DNA of 64,000 nucleotides from Austropuccinia psidii (GCA_023105745.1 JALGQZ010000011.1:9820975-9884974); one strand, 5' to 3'. Shown: positions 36,485-49,200, counted from the first letter of the stretch. The notes: a model not told the origin generated them from the sequence alone. A program made the numbers and translations.

Positions 36485-38315
36485 TGTGAGCCTCAGAGGT
36501 ATTTTCATATACCCAAAAGACCACAAATGATAAATTAAGATACAAATATGAATAAAATACATTTATTTATATTATAAAAGTAAAAAAATTGAAATATAAA
36601 TACAAATTTATATGTAAAAATCAAAATTCAATTATCATTTAAAAATAAAATTAAAATAAAATCTAAAATTCTGAAAATACATTTTTACTTGTAAAAATTA
36701 AGTAAAAATGAATTTTTAATAGAAATTATGAAATTAAAATATTTTTGGTAAAAATTTATATAAGATATATTATAACTTTTTATCCAATAGATAAACATAA
36801 AGAAATTATTACACCATTAGATTCCTCATAAAAAATAAAGTGGGGTCACTTCTGGATAAAATTTCTGTAACTCAACTTTCAATAAGCTTAAATTAAGCTT
36901 TTAGTATTTTTTGTAAAGAAGTATGAAAATCCTCAAAGCCTTGATTTAATTCACACCACATTTGGTGTTAACCATCAATTTTTATGTTAAAATTGAGGTG
37001 TTGTGTTTAGTTTAGAAGCTATGAGGAACTGAAGTATTTTCAATTGAAATATCAAAATGTGCGTGTGTATTACATAAGTGAACTTTAATTTACATATGAG
37101 GTATCAATTATTACATATGTGTAATTAAAAACTCAATTGAACCACATATTTAAATTATAATTGTATTACATGATGAGGAATTAAAGAAAAAATAAATTGG
37201 AAAGATTAATTCTGGGGGGGGGGGGAAAGACACTCTAGCTCTAAGGGGGAGCTAGACCCTCAAAATCCTTGCTGACTGGTGTGGGATGTCAAAATCCACG
37301 CAAAAGCTCATTACTTTTGGCCTGGAATTGAGTCACAGGGTCTGTGACTCAATTGATGATGAGGTTTTGATACCAACCAGGGTAGGTTTAACTGCTTCCA
37401 AGAGGGTAAAACTACCCTTAAGCTATAGCAATGTTAGTAATAACAGTTTTAACTGGTTTCTACGCCTCTTACACACATTCTGACATGTTTTGAAGGCTCT
37501 AGACCAGGTATTGCTATAGTAATGGCTGATCTAAGGGTCTAAAATGGCTAAAAATAGCAAAAAATGGCTTGAACCAGCCCTTTTTTGGTCTAAACCAGGG
37601 TTCAATGATGCCATAATTGGCTTTTCTGTTGTAAAACTGTTTTTCACAGCTGAAAATAGTAAATTTTACCTTTGGAGTAAGAAAATTGATGGCTATAAAA
37701 GACTGTCTTCTTTGCCCCACTTTTCTCTTCATGTTAGAATCTTTTCCTTTTATAATTAGTGTAAACACTGTTAAACCAATCAATAAGATATTCCAACCAC
37801 CATTTTCAAATCATTGTAAACCTTCTAACCACGTGAAAAAATTATTATAATCATTGTTTGTAACTCTTATAATCATTTTAACCCTTGAAACACCCCAAAA
37901 GTGAATTAAAGCAGCTTTCATCACTGTTAGCTTTGTCACTTTGTTTCCAAACTCACTCTGGTCACTTTTGGGTGTGTTTTCTCTTTAAATATCTTTTTAA
38001 AGACTTTGTTCTTTAAGTAATTTCTTGAAGCTCTTTTCTCAATTAATTCCAATTGAAATTGCTCTTGAAGAAATTTCTTTTGTAGCCTTAAATATCTCTT
38101 GTAGAGTATTTTTGGATAAATCTTTATTGTTGGTAAAACAATAAATTTTTATTATATTATTGTTCTATACTTACAAAGTTAAAAACAATAAAATTGGACT
38201 GTTTTCTCTTAAAAATACTATTTCTTACTATTTTTAAATAATTTTACCTTATACAAATTTTGAGGACAGGAAAAGTACTTGATATTTTATCAAAGTTTCA
38301 TATCCACACCTTACA
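36485..38315 (+). repeat. 5' LTR of element B
   Basis: 1.83 kb direct repeat of 55625-57428, similar along its whole length. It contains a 12-G run at 37214-37225 (8 G in the partner) and a TATA box TATAAAA at 37694-37700. No splice donor as good as in A stands out downstream; TTTAA|GTAATT near 38019 and TTG|GTAAAA near 38132 are possibilities. Confidence 0.93.
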
Positions 38316-38534
38316 TTTGGGGGCCCTGCCATGATATTTTAACTGTGACATAATTTTTTACTTTTTTTTAATCTTTTTTCTTATATTGAAAAATTTAAAA
38401 AATATATAAAAAATACTTATAATTCAAAACAATCCTTAAAACATAATTCCTTTTTATAATCATAAGTGAGGCTTTATTTTTCCCTTTTGAAAAAACTTTT
38501 TTACTTAACTAATTGTTTTTTTCATTAATTTTAG

Positions 38535-39411
38535 TGTCTGACAACGTGGTAAGACAAGAAAATATTGAAACAGCCTCCACAGTTACTAGAATTATTCCTG
38601 CAAGCACTGTTATTATAACTCAGAATAACCAACAAGAGCCAATTTCTTCTGAATTGGTCAACTCGGATATCAGTAATACTCTTCAGAAAGCTAAAAATTT
38701 GGCAAATAGTAAGTTTTTGACGTAAAAGTACTATTTTAAACCTTTTTAATCATAAAATATTCCTTCAACCAGATCAGGAGCAAGCTATAAGCCCTCAAGA
38801 AGCTCTCAAAAAGGTCATAGACGTGATTATGGAAGAAGCCAATCAGATACAGAAGGACAAGGGTCAGTAAAATACTTCCACAACAATAAATTGTTCAATT
38901 CTGAAGCTGATGACACTATTTTACCTTCAAAAAGAGCTGACACCGCCACAAGAAGCCTTAGTGGACATTTACAAAGCCATCTAGAAGGCTTAAAACAATG
39001 CACTGCAGCAAAAAGAGTACCAGACCCTTGCAGATCTGTGGAAAAACTGCATGAACTCATACCTGACTGTAAGAAAATTCCTAGGTCATCCCACCACTTG
39101 CAAGTTACTCAATCTATGGCATCCATTGATGGAAAAGAAGAATATGATGCTTTTAACAGCATAATGGAGGAAAAACAACCCTCCACCACCAAAGCAAGTG
39201 CCAAGACCAGCCCCAGTGGCCAGCAGCAGAAATTCCAACATTAAAAAGCAGCCACAAGCTTAAAACAAGGGCAAAGGGAAGGCACCAGACCCAAAGCCTT
39301 ACAGCCAGGGCTACAGGATTCCAAAGATTCAGCAGGATTCCATTGAAAATGTATTTCAGATGGCCAGAACCATGATGGAATTACAGAAGAAGGAGGATTC
39401 CAGATAAAGAT
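38535..39411 (+). pseudogene. Element B ORF1 with two introns
   Basis: Inferred exons: 38535-38708, 38773-38862 and 38935-39411. The introns are 64 bp (GTAAGT...ACCAG) and 72 bp (GTCAGT...AAAAG), both in phase 1 like those of A, C and E. The first exon begins TG right after TTTTAG and encodes SDNVVRQENIETASTVTR. Exon 3 contains EALVDIYKAI, ALQQKEYQTLADLW and MNSYLTVRKFLG, aligned with the same region of A, then a proline/lysine-rich stretch and NVFQMARTMMELQKKEDSR before the stop. Damage: TAG and TAA soon after IYKAI, a TAA after MMLLTA, and a TAA after KKQPQA. The function is unknown; it is probably a structural protein. Confidence 0.75.
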
Positions 39412-39412
39412 T

Positions 39413-42400
39413 CCAGAAATGATTCCTGACATATTTGATTCCATCCCAGAGTTGTATGAAGCTATAAATGATGTGAAAAATCATCTTTCTAATAAAAATG
39501 AACCCATTTGTAACAATATTAAAACAAACAACTTGAGCGTGTGCCAAATTAATGAGACACTTATGTGTTTTAAAAAAGTTTTAAGAACAATTAAAGCTTC
39601 CAATAATGATAATTCTTTTGGAAATAAAATAAATGAACAATCTTCCATTATTAAAGAGTTAACAGACAAATATTCTAAATTCAATATTGATAACATAATT
39701 GAAAAAAGAATAAAACAAGCCATAAGTACTATCAAAGAGGATAATAAGAAATCTCTTGATAATATTTCAAAATCATTTAATGAAGTAAAGACACATATAA
39801 TTGCCTTGAAAAAGTGTTTTGATACCTCAAAAGAGGAAATATCAATAAAGTTAAATGAGGTTATCTCTGATAATGCTAAACAAACAGAATTATGGAATGA
39901 GCTGACAAATAAAGAGGATGATCATAAAACGAATGTGATTAACTCTATACAAAGCTTGCAACATGAATCAAGAAATTCACAAAGGTGTAACAATAGTAAA
40001 ATGAATGATATTGAGCAACTACTAAACACCTTACCAAGAATGTCTACACCTCTGAATCAAAATGAGGGTACAGGGATTCCCAATCCACAAGTATTGGATA
40101 TGGAAAATTCACTGTTAAAAAATGAATTTTCTAATTCTTTTCATAGCTTGGAACCATCAATGGGCCAAGAACTCTTGAAAGAAGTTCCAAAAATTAAAGA
40201 ATGGCCTCACTTCAGTGGTGAAGGAGGATATGACCATATGGAATTCATCAGGGGTATTGACATGATAAAAGAAGATTTTGAATTACCAGACAGATTAGTA
40301 ACAGCTAGATTTAACACCTTGTTTACCAAATTAGCTCACAGATGGTATATCAAATTGAGACAAGCACATGGACACCAAAGTTGGACTTGGTGGAAACCCC
40401 AAATTATAAACAAATGGGCCAATGATGCTTTGAGGTTTGGGGTCAAGACAGCCTTTTAATCTGCAAAATTCAATGCTTATAAAGACAAAGATTTACCATG
40501 GTTTTGCCAACAAAAAGACAGACTAACAGAATTATACCCTGACATGTCAGAATTTATGATCCACAGAAAGATTCTGAGACAATGTGGAGGTGACTTAGAG
40601 CATGCTTCCAAAAGCAGGACTACTGAACAATCTTCAGCAGAGGATATTATCAATATATTAGAAGAAGTAACCACCAGAACCAAAATTGGTTCTAGTAGGG
40701 TGAATCTCAAAACAAGGATTAATACACCTTGGAAAGATTCTGTGGACAAAAACCCCAAAGAAGCTTCTAATAATGTTAATTATAAATCCTCAGATACAGT
40801 CAGAAATTGCCATTTTTGCCAAAGAACCACACATTTAGCCGAATATATGTCCAAAAAGGGGGGAAATCAATGAAATTGATATTGAAAAGGAACCTGATGT
40901 TGAAAAAGATGACATAATTGAAGACAATTCAGATGATAAGTCATCAATATTTTCTGAATCTTCAAACGATATAGAAAATATCAATGCCACTTTTGACATC
41001 ATGGAATCTTATTCCCACTTGCCACAATTGAGAAATGGTCAACTTGATTTATCAAAAGTTCAAGATGCACAACTTATAAAAACCAAACCAAACAGGGGGA
41101 AAGGTTATACAGCTGGTAACTCCTGTATAACAGAAGTGGTGATTGAAACAAGCCCACTAAATGTTTTCTTGACCCAGGAGCCTTCTGCTCTTGTGTTGGT
41201 AAATCTTTTCTTAAAAATTGTGTACCAAATTTTGAAGACCAATTATTACCAATTGATGGTATAAAATTCATTAGTGCAAGTAATACAATACAAGCATTAG
41301 GAACTTTTGAGACCAATGTCATATTCCCACACATTAATGGGAATTTAAGAATCACAGTTTAATTTTTTGTTATGGAAAACTGCTCTAGTACCCATCTTAT
41401 ATTGGGAAATGACTATTTAATCATGTATGGGATAGATTTGCATAACAACAAAGACAGATAATTTACTATTGGAGACAATAAGCATTAGAAATTTGCCTTT
41501 TTACCATTTAAAAGACAAATTACAGTAAATAAAGTATCACCAGTCAACTTAGAATTGGAAAAATTCAAATGTGAACAGTTGAAGGAGGCTGAAATAAGCC
41601 TTCATCTGACTGATGAACAAGAAAATGAACTTTCTTCCCTTTTTTATGACCACAAAGAAGCATTTTCTTCAGAAAAAGAACCTCTAGGAGCAATTATTGG
41701 TCATGAAGTTGACATCATTCTTAATATTGAGAGACCTTATCCACCACTCTTGAGAAGACCTGCATACCCAGCAAGTCCCAAGTCAAGAGAAGCTCTGGAA
41801 ACTCATATCAAAGAACTTCTAGACCCTGGTGTAATAGGAAATGCTGGCCATAATGAAGAGGTAGAAATAATCACACCAGTCATAGTGGCATGGCATAATC
41901 CAAAATCAAGAATGGTTGGAGACTTTAAAGCTCTGAACAGTTACACTGTTCCAGATAGGTATCCAATACCAAAAATACAAATTTCCCTTACTCAAATATC
42001 TCAATCACTGTATATAGCCACTATGGATTCCCTTGAAGGATTCCATCAAAATTTGGTGACACCAAGAGCAAGAAAATATTTGATAATTATTGTTCATTGT
42101 GGAGTGTATGAATATTTAAGAATGCCCTTTGGTGTCAAAAATGCACCTTCACACTTCCAAAGAATGATGAATGAAATCTTGCCTGAAGAACTTTCAGAGG
42201 GATGGTTAATCATTTACATTGATGACATTATTGTCTGTTCCAAGACATAGGAAGAGCACATGGACAGACTGTCCAGAGCTTTGACAAAAATTCAATCAGT
42301 GAACATGAAAATCTCTTTGAAGAAATGTCATTTTGGATTTAAAGAACTTAAAGCACTAGGTCATGTTGTATCTGGTTTGTCCCTTGGAATTGAAAAAAAC

Positions 42401-42577
42401 AAGTTGCAGCAGTATTGCTAAAACCCATGCCTCAGAACAAAAAGGAAATTCAGTCATTTTTGGGTTTTGCAGGATATTACAGGCAACACATTAAATATTT
42501 TGCATCCAAAGCAAGACCACTTTATAAATTGTGTGACAAAGATACAGTATTTGAAATGACTGTTGACAGAGTCAAAG
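39413..42577 (+). pseudogene. Element B ORF2, first part: gag, protease and most of RT
   Basis: The frame follows ORF1 in the -1 register. Gag has a lysine-rich coiled N-terminal part and a capsid domain with WPHFSGEGGYDHMEF (40202-40246). A TAA stop lies at 40457-40459, and the capsid tail resumes to about 40860. The zinc knuckle CHFCQRTTHLAEY loses its last cysteine through a frameshift near 40850. The protease motif can be read as LDPGAFCSCV only after a missing base near 41170. RT (41555-42250) contains [27 protein letters not shown] and YIDDI. A TAG follows at 42248-42250, where A has tryptophan. The RT connection region then runs to the insertion of element A at 42577. Confidence 0.9.
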
Positions 42578-44724
42578 TGTGAGCCTGTGAGGTATGTATA
42601 CCATACCCATAAGGCCACAAATGATTTTATAAACAGTTAATTTTGTCTTAAACAGACTTTTTAGCAGAAATTAAAATAAAAAATAACAAAAAATAAGTAT
42701 AACTTTTTTTTGGATAAACAAAGTTATAAATATTATGTCATTTTTGGACTCTACACCAAAAATGACCTAGGGTACATCCATAAGGTGTCATACCCAAAAA
42801 CACTTATTTCTTGTGTTATTAGAAGATTTAAGAATCTCACAGTACTAATGTAACTTTTTTAACATTTTTTTAAAATTGTTAAATTTAAGCTTAAATAAGC
42901 TTAAATTTAAAGTTGCATAAGGTTAATGCAAACTTACCAAAATTTTAGTTAAAATTGAGGTGTGTTGTATATTTACTGAATTGGCTAAGGATTTGCCATA
43001 CAGAATGTAAATCCTGCGTGAGCTCAATTTAAAAGGGTTTAAAGCCATGGTATGGCTTTAAATAAATAAAAGGGCAAAATCCACGCAAAAAGGTGGGACA
43101 AAGGAAAAAGACCAAATAGAGCTGGGGCACCCAACTTTTTGGATCTGAAATGATTCAATTAAGGTTGTCCACCTGTATTGGAGGATTTTCAACCTTATTT
43201 AAACTTTATGATTAGACTTTGATCCAACCTTAAGGTTTAAACTGGTTTTATCCCAATTTGGACAGGAATTTCAAGCTGCCAAAGGGTAAATCCCAATATG
43301 CAGGCTTGAAATCAAGGTTATAAGAGCTGTCAAAGCTTAATAAAGCTTAAAAATTTAAAGTTACAAGCATCAAAACCTTATCAAAAGCTAAGGTTTGGTG
43401 TGTATTGCTATTTTACGTGGAAAAATAGCAATAACTTCAAAAATTCATCAAAAATCCAAATCTTAATGGATTTGCTTGAAAATTTCACACAGCTTAGAAT
43501 TTAATATTATCTATATATGAATTATATTTTAAGTATCTTTTATAAATAAATTTCCTTGGTAATTAGCCTGGTAATTTACTCTTTTAATTAAGCTCAAAGA
43601 AAATTATGATTTCTTTAAAAATTAATTTAAAATTGAGTTTAAGAGATTTCTGCTTGAATCTCCATTTTTAAGTTGTTCATGTGATGAACTTTAATATAAA
43701 TAAGTTTATTTATATTAAAAACTTAAAATAATCAGTTTAAATAAGGATTAAAGTTACATGGAGTTAAGGATAACACTGGTAACTTTAAATTGGAATTAAA
43801 AACAAGTTTCCTTAAGTTAAGAACTTTGTTTTTAAGTATGGTTTTTCAGTTTTGACCTGAGCACGCCCTCTATATTCATTCTGAATCATGAGAGCTGCTC
43901 TGAAGACATAAAAAGAGTCTTTTCATCACTGTTTTTGTCCATCATTCATCATCAATCCAATCATATTAGAAATTTAAACAGGTAAAGTTTTATTATTTAT
44001 AAAATCTTATTATTAAAGTAATTCTTAAGTTATTTTATTCTTTATTAATTATAAATTAAAGAATTGAAGTCATAGAATTCAGATTATTGTTGTAATAATC
44101 AATAATATATTTTATATTATAAAATTATCATCTTAAATAACTTTTAAAATCCACAAATTCCTCTTAAAAACTCTTTAATCTTAAATTTTATCATAAAAAG
44201 TTGTTTTATTCTTAAAATTTTTGATTTTAGGCATGTCTTTAACTTATAATCATTATTTAATATAATAACTGTTGTTGTTTAACTTGTTGCATTAAATAAA
44301 TGTTATAAGTAAGTTTTCCCTAAAGTTCTATATTTTTTTTATCTAGTATTAGTTTATACAGAATTTTATTCTATAAGAATTATTTCTGCACAGTGTGTGT
44401 TATAATTCTTTTATAAATAATATTCATATTATTTATAAGTGGTTAATATTTATATTTCCACGTGTAATTGTCTCATTAAGAGCTTTACAAGTCTTATTGT
44501 TATAACTGTCAGTGACTATAGCAACAATATAATAATTATAATTTATTATAATTATTATATTTTTATAATAATAATTAAATTAATTTTTTTATATAATTAT
44601 TTCTAATAATTATATTTAAATTTGTGGTTATAATATTTTATTATATTATATATTTCTATTGACGACAGTAATAGTACTCTTGATTTTGATACTATTATCA
44701 AGAGTTTCATAGACAAACCTTACA
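42578..44724 (+). repeat. 5' LTR of element A
   Basis: 2.15 kb; only scattered differences from the partner at 51334-53498. The TATA position reads CATAAAAAG (43908-43916), whereas the 3' LTR keeps TATAAAAAG. Downstream is AAATTTAAACAG|GTAAAG with the GT at 43983-43984, a near-consensus fungal 5' splice site. Confidence 0.96.
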
Positions 44725-45262
44725 TTTGAGGGCCTGTCCGTGATTTTAAACCAATTTTTGGGACATAAATCATATTCTAGACCTTATTTTACTGTTTTTG
44801 ACGTAAATTGCCATATTTATCTTAATATTGGCTTTTTTGGGACTTATCCCTTATAAATAATCTTTATAATATTAATAAAGTTATTTTTTTCTTAAGAATA
44901 TTGTTTGAAACAATATACTATTGAGTGACTTGGAATAAATTTCTTTTGTCTAACTAGTGGCTTTTTCACATCACAGACTTGAAATTTATTATTTGAGTTA
45001 TTCTAGTATAAAGTGAATAATAATACAATTTTGATTAATTAACTTTTTAATTGCATAATTATTTTTTTTTCAAAGAAAATAATAAATCAAATAAAAAATC
45101 TTTACTAAAAAAAACATTTTTTTCTTTTTATCATAGACATTTTTTCTTTATTTTTGATGTAATTTGCCATAAATTACATTAAAACAACTTTATTTAATAA
45201 GTTGAGTTTATAAGTTATTTTTATTATTTGATAAAATAACTTATATTTTTAATTTTCTCTAG
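43983..45262 (+). other. Predicted leader intron of element A spanning LTR end and primer-binding site
   Basis: The predicted donor is CAG|GTAAAG inside the LTR and the acceptor is TTTTCTCTAG|TG at 45261-45262. Removal would delete 1280 bases, including the end of the LTR and the primer-binding site. The acceptor is shared with element E (TTCTCTAG|TG) and has counterparts in B (TTTTAG|TG) and C (TTTTTTAG|TG). Splicing is inferred from sequence only. Confidence 0.5.
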
Positions 45263-46208
45263 TGTCTTCCATCAGAGAAAATTCTCCAGACTCTGAAACC
45301 TCAGAGACCAGTATTGAAATTCAAACCAGCCCACCACCAAAGGGTTTGATAACCAAAGAGCCCTTTAAAGGTCCTTCAGGTGAATTCAATTCAATTTTAC
45401 TCTATTTTTTATTAAAATTGACGTGAAATGACTCCTACTAGAAGTGGAAGTAATTACTCCATCCAATCAAATGGATCTGGACCAGGACATTCCAGCCACA
45501 AATCCAAAAGGCAAGAATGTCTTCCCAGGGGAGAGGCACAAATGGAGGATTCCAGAACTTCCACCAGTTCCCAAAGGTTAGCTAGCACCTTTGAACCTCT
45601 TATTGAGAGTCCAGAAGCTGACATAACTGCTATTGCTGTTAGACCTGAACCATTTCCAACAAGCAGCCGTAGAGATTTATCAATCTCAATGGAAGAACTG
45701 GTTCTTGGCGTCAAAACAACAAGAGTGGGAACTTCTCCCAAGTCTTTGGATAGGCACCATGAACTCTTATCTTCAAGTGAAGAAGTTCATGGGACCAGAA
45801 AAGACAGAAGACCTTCTGATGGGTTGTACACCCATGTCTGTCAAAGGGCAAGTCCAACAGATAAAAGCTTGGTTGAAAAACCAAAGCATGTTATCAGAGG
45901 ATCAGAAGAAGAAGTTGGCCCAAGGCAAGGAAACCAGCCCAGTGGAAGCTCCGCAAGCATCCACCAGCAAAAATCCGCCGCAACAAGTGCCAAACAAGCC
46001 CAAGCAAGCCCCCAAAACCAACCAGAAGGGAAAGCAAAAGGAAAAGGGAAAGGCAAAGCCCAAGTGGAACAAGCCTTAACCTCAGAACTACAGAATCCCA
46101 AAGAAGGAAAAGACAGCCATGGATAATGTATTCAATATGGCAAGAACCTTGATGGAATTCAAAAACAAGGAGGAGGAAAGATTGAATCAATATTTCCCAA
46201 AGAAATAG
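45263..46208 (+). pseudogene. Element A ORF1 with two introns (one nonsense codon)
   Basis: Inferred exons: 45263-45379, 45442-45576 and 45643-46208, with introns of 62 bp (GTGAAT...ACTAG) and 66 bp (GTTAGC...GTTAG), both phase 1. Removing them gives one frame from the TG after the leader acceptor to the TAG at 46206-46208, broken only by a TAA at 46077-46079 (E has TAT there). Landmarks: SSIRENSPDSETSETSIE, EVEVITPSNQMDLDQD, the helical block AAVEIYQSQWKNWFLASKQQ, MNSYLQVKKFMGPEKTEDLL, a basic proline/lysine/glutamine-rich tail, and [12 protein letters not shown]. No ATG starts the first exon; the first in-frame ATG is at MDLDQD. The start may be completed by the leader exon or be non-AUG. 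It is likely a nucleic-acid-binding structural protein; the family is unrecognised. Confidence 0.75.
46193..46199 (+). promoter_or_regulatory. Candidate -1 ribosomal frameshift heptamer, T TTC CCA
   Basis: In ORF1 frame the codons read TAT TTC CCA AAG AAA TAG. The heptamer TTTCCCA fits the X XXY YYZ pattern, and slipping back one base gives TTT CCC AAA GAA, the start of the ORF2 frame, just before the ORF1 stop. The same 13 bases TTTCCCAAAGAAA occur in element C (minus, 18110-18122) despite differing LTRs. No structural pseudoknot was modelled. Confidence 0.5.
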
Positions 46209-49200
46209 ATCTTGTAAAACTTGTAGCTCACTTTGAATCTTGTAATAAAGAAATTATGGCAAAATTTAAAGCATTTGATTATGTCCGACAGAAGTTGGGT
46301 AATGAGATATTAAAAGTGAAAGAACAACAAAAGACTATTATTGGCCTTGAAAATGTTAATAAAGAAAATATTGTGTCTTTGACGCAAATTTTTGAAAGAC
46401 TTGAGTCTAAAGTTACCTTACTCAATCAACCAGATGAGAACTCAATTTCTTTTATAACTGGACAGTTAAGAGAATTGAAAATACAAGTTCAAAACTTGGA
46501 AAATTCTACTGGTCACAATGCAGCTCTTTTTCAAGAACAATTGGAAAAAAGTGATAAATCAAGAATTGAATTGAAAGAAGACATTCAATCAAGTATTAAT
46601 AATATATCACTAAAAAATGAATTGCCAAGGCAATCCACACCAATTCTTGACAGAAATGTTCTTAACTTGAATAATGATTTAAATCATACAATTTCAAGTC
46701 ATGATGTGGAAACTGCTTGCAATTTTAAGGACATTCCAAGATTAGAGGAATGGCCAACCTTCAGTGGTGAAGGAGAATATAATCATATGGAATTTATGAA
46801 AACAATTGATATGTTCAGAGAAGACTTTAACATACCAGATGAATACATAAGTGCCAGATTACACTCATTATTTACCGAATCAGCAAAGAAATGGTATTAT
46901 AAAATGAGACAAGACCATGGTAAACATTCTTGGCCTTGGTGGAAAGAACAAATTATTTCCAAATGGGCAAATGATTCCTGGAGATTTAGAATGGAAAATT
47001 ATTTTGAAGAAGCCATTTTTAATATTGAGAGGGACAGGCCCATGACTTGGTTTCTTAAACAGAAGGACAGGTTAACTGCCCTTCATCCTGATATGTCTGA
47101 AACAATGGTACATAAAAGGATATTAAGAAAATGTGGTGGTGACCTTGAGCATGCTATAAGAAGCAGATGTATTGAGCCTTGCTCTACAGAAGATTATATC
47201 AATGCTATGGAGGACATCACTACTAGAACAAAACTTGGAAGAAATTGGTCCAAAACCCCAATAGACAACAAGACTAATGGGAAACCAATTTCAAAACCAA
47301 ATAAACCACATGACAGACCTCCTTTGAAATGTCATAAATGTGGAAGCATATCTCATTTTGCAAACACTTGTCCAAAAAAGGCAAGAGTCAATGAAATAAA
47401 TTTTGAAAAAGTGGAAGACACAAAAGAAACTGATGTATCTTTACATGAAAGTGATTCTGAGCCTTCAGAAGAAGAAGAAGTATCAGAAGAACTTGGTATA
47501 GAGAACATTAATGTCTCTTTTGAGGTCACTGAGGTACATACTCACTTACCACAGTACAGTGATGAATTTATGGATCTCATACATGTGCAAGACGCCAAAA
47601 TGCAAAAAACCAAACCTGCCAGAGGTAAAGGTTATACAGCTGGGTCATCTTGTATCACTAATATTGTGTTAAATAACACAGAATCCAAGATACATCTTGA
47701 CTCAGATGCTTTTTGCACTTGTGTTAGAAAAGATTATCTTGACAAAATTTATACCAATTGGCAAGACAGATTAATGCCAATTGAAGGTATAACATTCAGC
47801 AGTGCTAGCCAAAATATGCACCCCTTGGGTATATTTGAAGCAGCAATCATATTTCCTCATACTGCAGGAAGTATAAGACTGAAAGTTGAAATTGTTGTTA
47901 TGAATAATTGTACTTCACAACACTTTATACTTGGGAATGATTATCTCAATATTTATGGTATTGATATTAATAATCATAAAGACAGGTATTTCACTATAGG
48001 GGCGAATAAAACACAAAAATTTGCTTTTCCTCTAGAAAAAAGAGAAATTACTGTCATTAAACAAGTAAAAAATGTTAATAAGGAAAAATTTGTGTCAAGT
48101 CAATTAATTGAAGCACAAATTAGTCCTGAGTTAACACTGGAAATGAAGGAAGAGCTTATTGAAATTTTATTTCAATACAGGGAAGCCTTTGCCTCAGATA
48201 ATGAACCACTTGGAGATATAAAAGGCCATGAGGTGGAAATTATGCTTAATGTGGAAAGGCCTTATCCGCCACTATTAAGAAGACCAGCTTACCCAGCTAG
48301 CCCTAGGGCTAGAGAAGCATTAGAAAATCATATTAATAAACTAATGAAACTGGGAGTTCTTAGAAAAGTCAGACACAATGAGGAGGGAGAAGTCACAACC
48401 CCAGTAATCATTATGTGTCATAATGATAAGTCAAGGATGGTTGGTGATTTTAGAGCACTGAATACCTATACTATCCCAGACAGGTATCCAATCCCTAGAA
48501 TTCATGAGACTTTGACTCAATTATCCAAAGAAAGATTCATTACTTCCATGGATGCTCTAAAAGGCTTTCACCAGAATGTTTTGACACCTCATGCTAGAAA
48601 AGTATTGAGAATAATTGCTCATTGTGGTATTTATGAATATTTAAGGATGCCTTTTGGTATTAAAAATGCACCCTTTCATTACCAAAGAATGATGAATACT
48701 ATCTTCCCACATAAATTATCAGAGGGATGGTTAATAATTTATATTGATGACATTATCATTTGTTCAGAAACCTGGCAATTACATTTAGAGAGACTATCAT
48801 TAGTACTTAAGAAAATTCTACAAGTGAACATGAAAATTTCTTTTAAAAAATGTAATTTTGGGTTTCATGAGTTAAAAGCTCTAGGACATGTAGTCTCAGG
48901 ACTAAGCCTTGGTGTTGATAAGAACAAAGTGGCTGCAGTTTTACTGAAACAGATGCCCCAGAACAAAAAAGATATGATGTCTTTCTTAGGGTTTTCCAGT
49001 TATTACAGGCATCACCTTAAAGATTTTGAAATCCATGCCAGATCATTATACAGAATTTGTGATCAACAAACTGTTTTTGAAATGACTCAGGAGAGAATTC
49101 AAGCATATGATAAAATCAAGTATGCCTTGACCAATGCACCATTATTACTGATGCCAGACTGGAAACTTCCTTTCAAGCTGTATATTGATTCATGTGGTGA

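Noticed and set aside
38890..39244. Open frame overlapping ORF1 of element B
   Set aside because: The alternative frame aligns with ORF1 of A, C and E; this one matches nothing.
45261..45264. Idea that splicing always builds a start codon as A|TG across the leader junction
   Set aside because: All four acceptors are followed by TG in the correct frame, but the best LTR donors in A and in the C/D family end in G, so the joined codon would be GTG. An alternative donor ending in A is possible only in B. Left open.
45428..46126. A 232-codon open frame starting with ATG that overlaps ORF1 of element A, also partly open in E
   Set aside because: It crosses both predicted introns, does not join to gag without a stop, and is not preserved in B or C. 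The other frame gives the protein conserved in all four elements. I take it as a by-product of low stop density.
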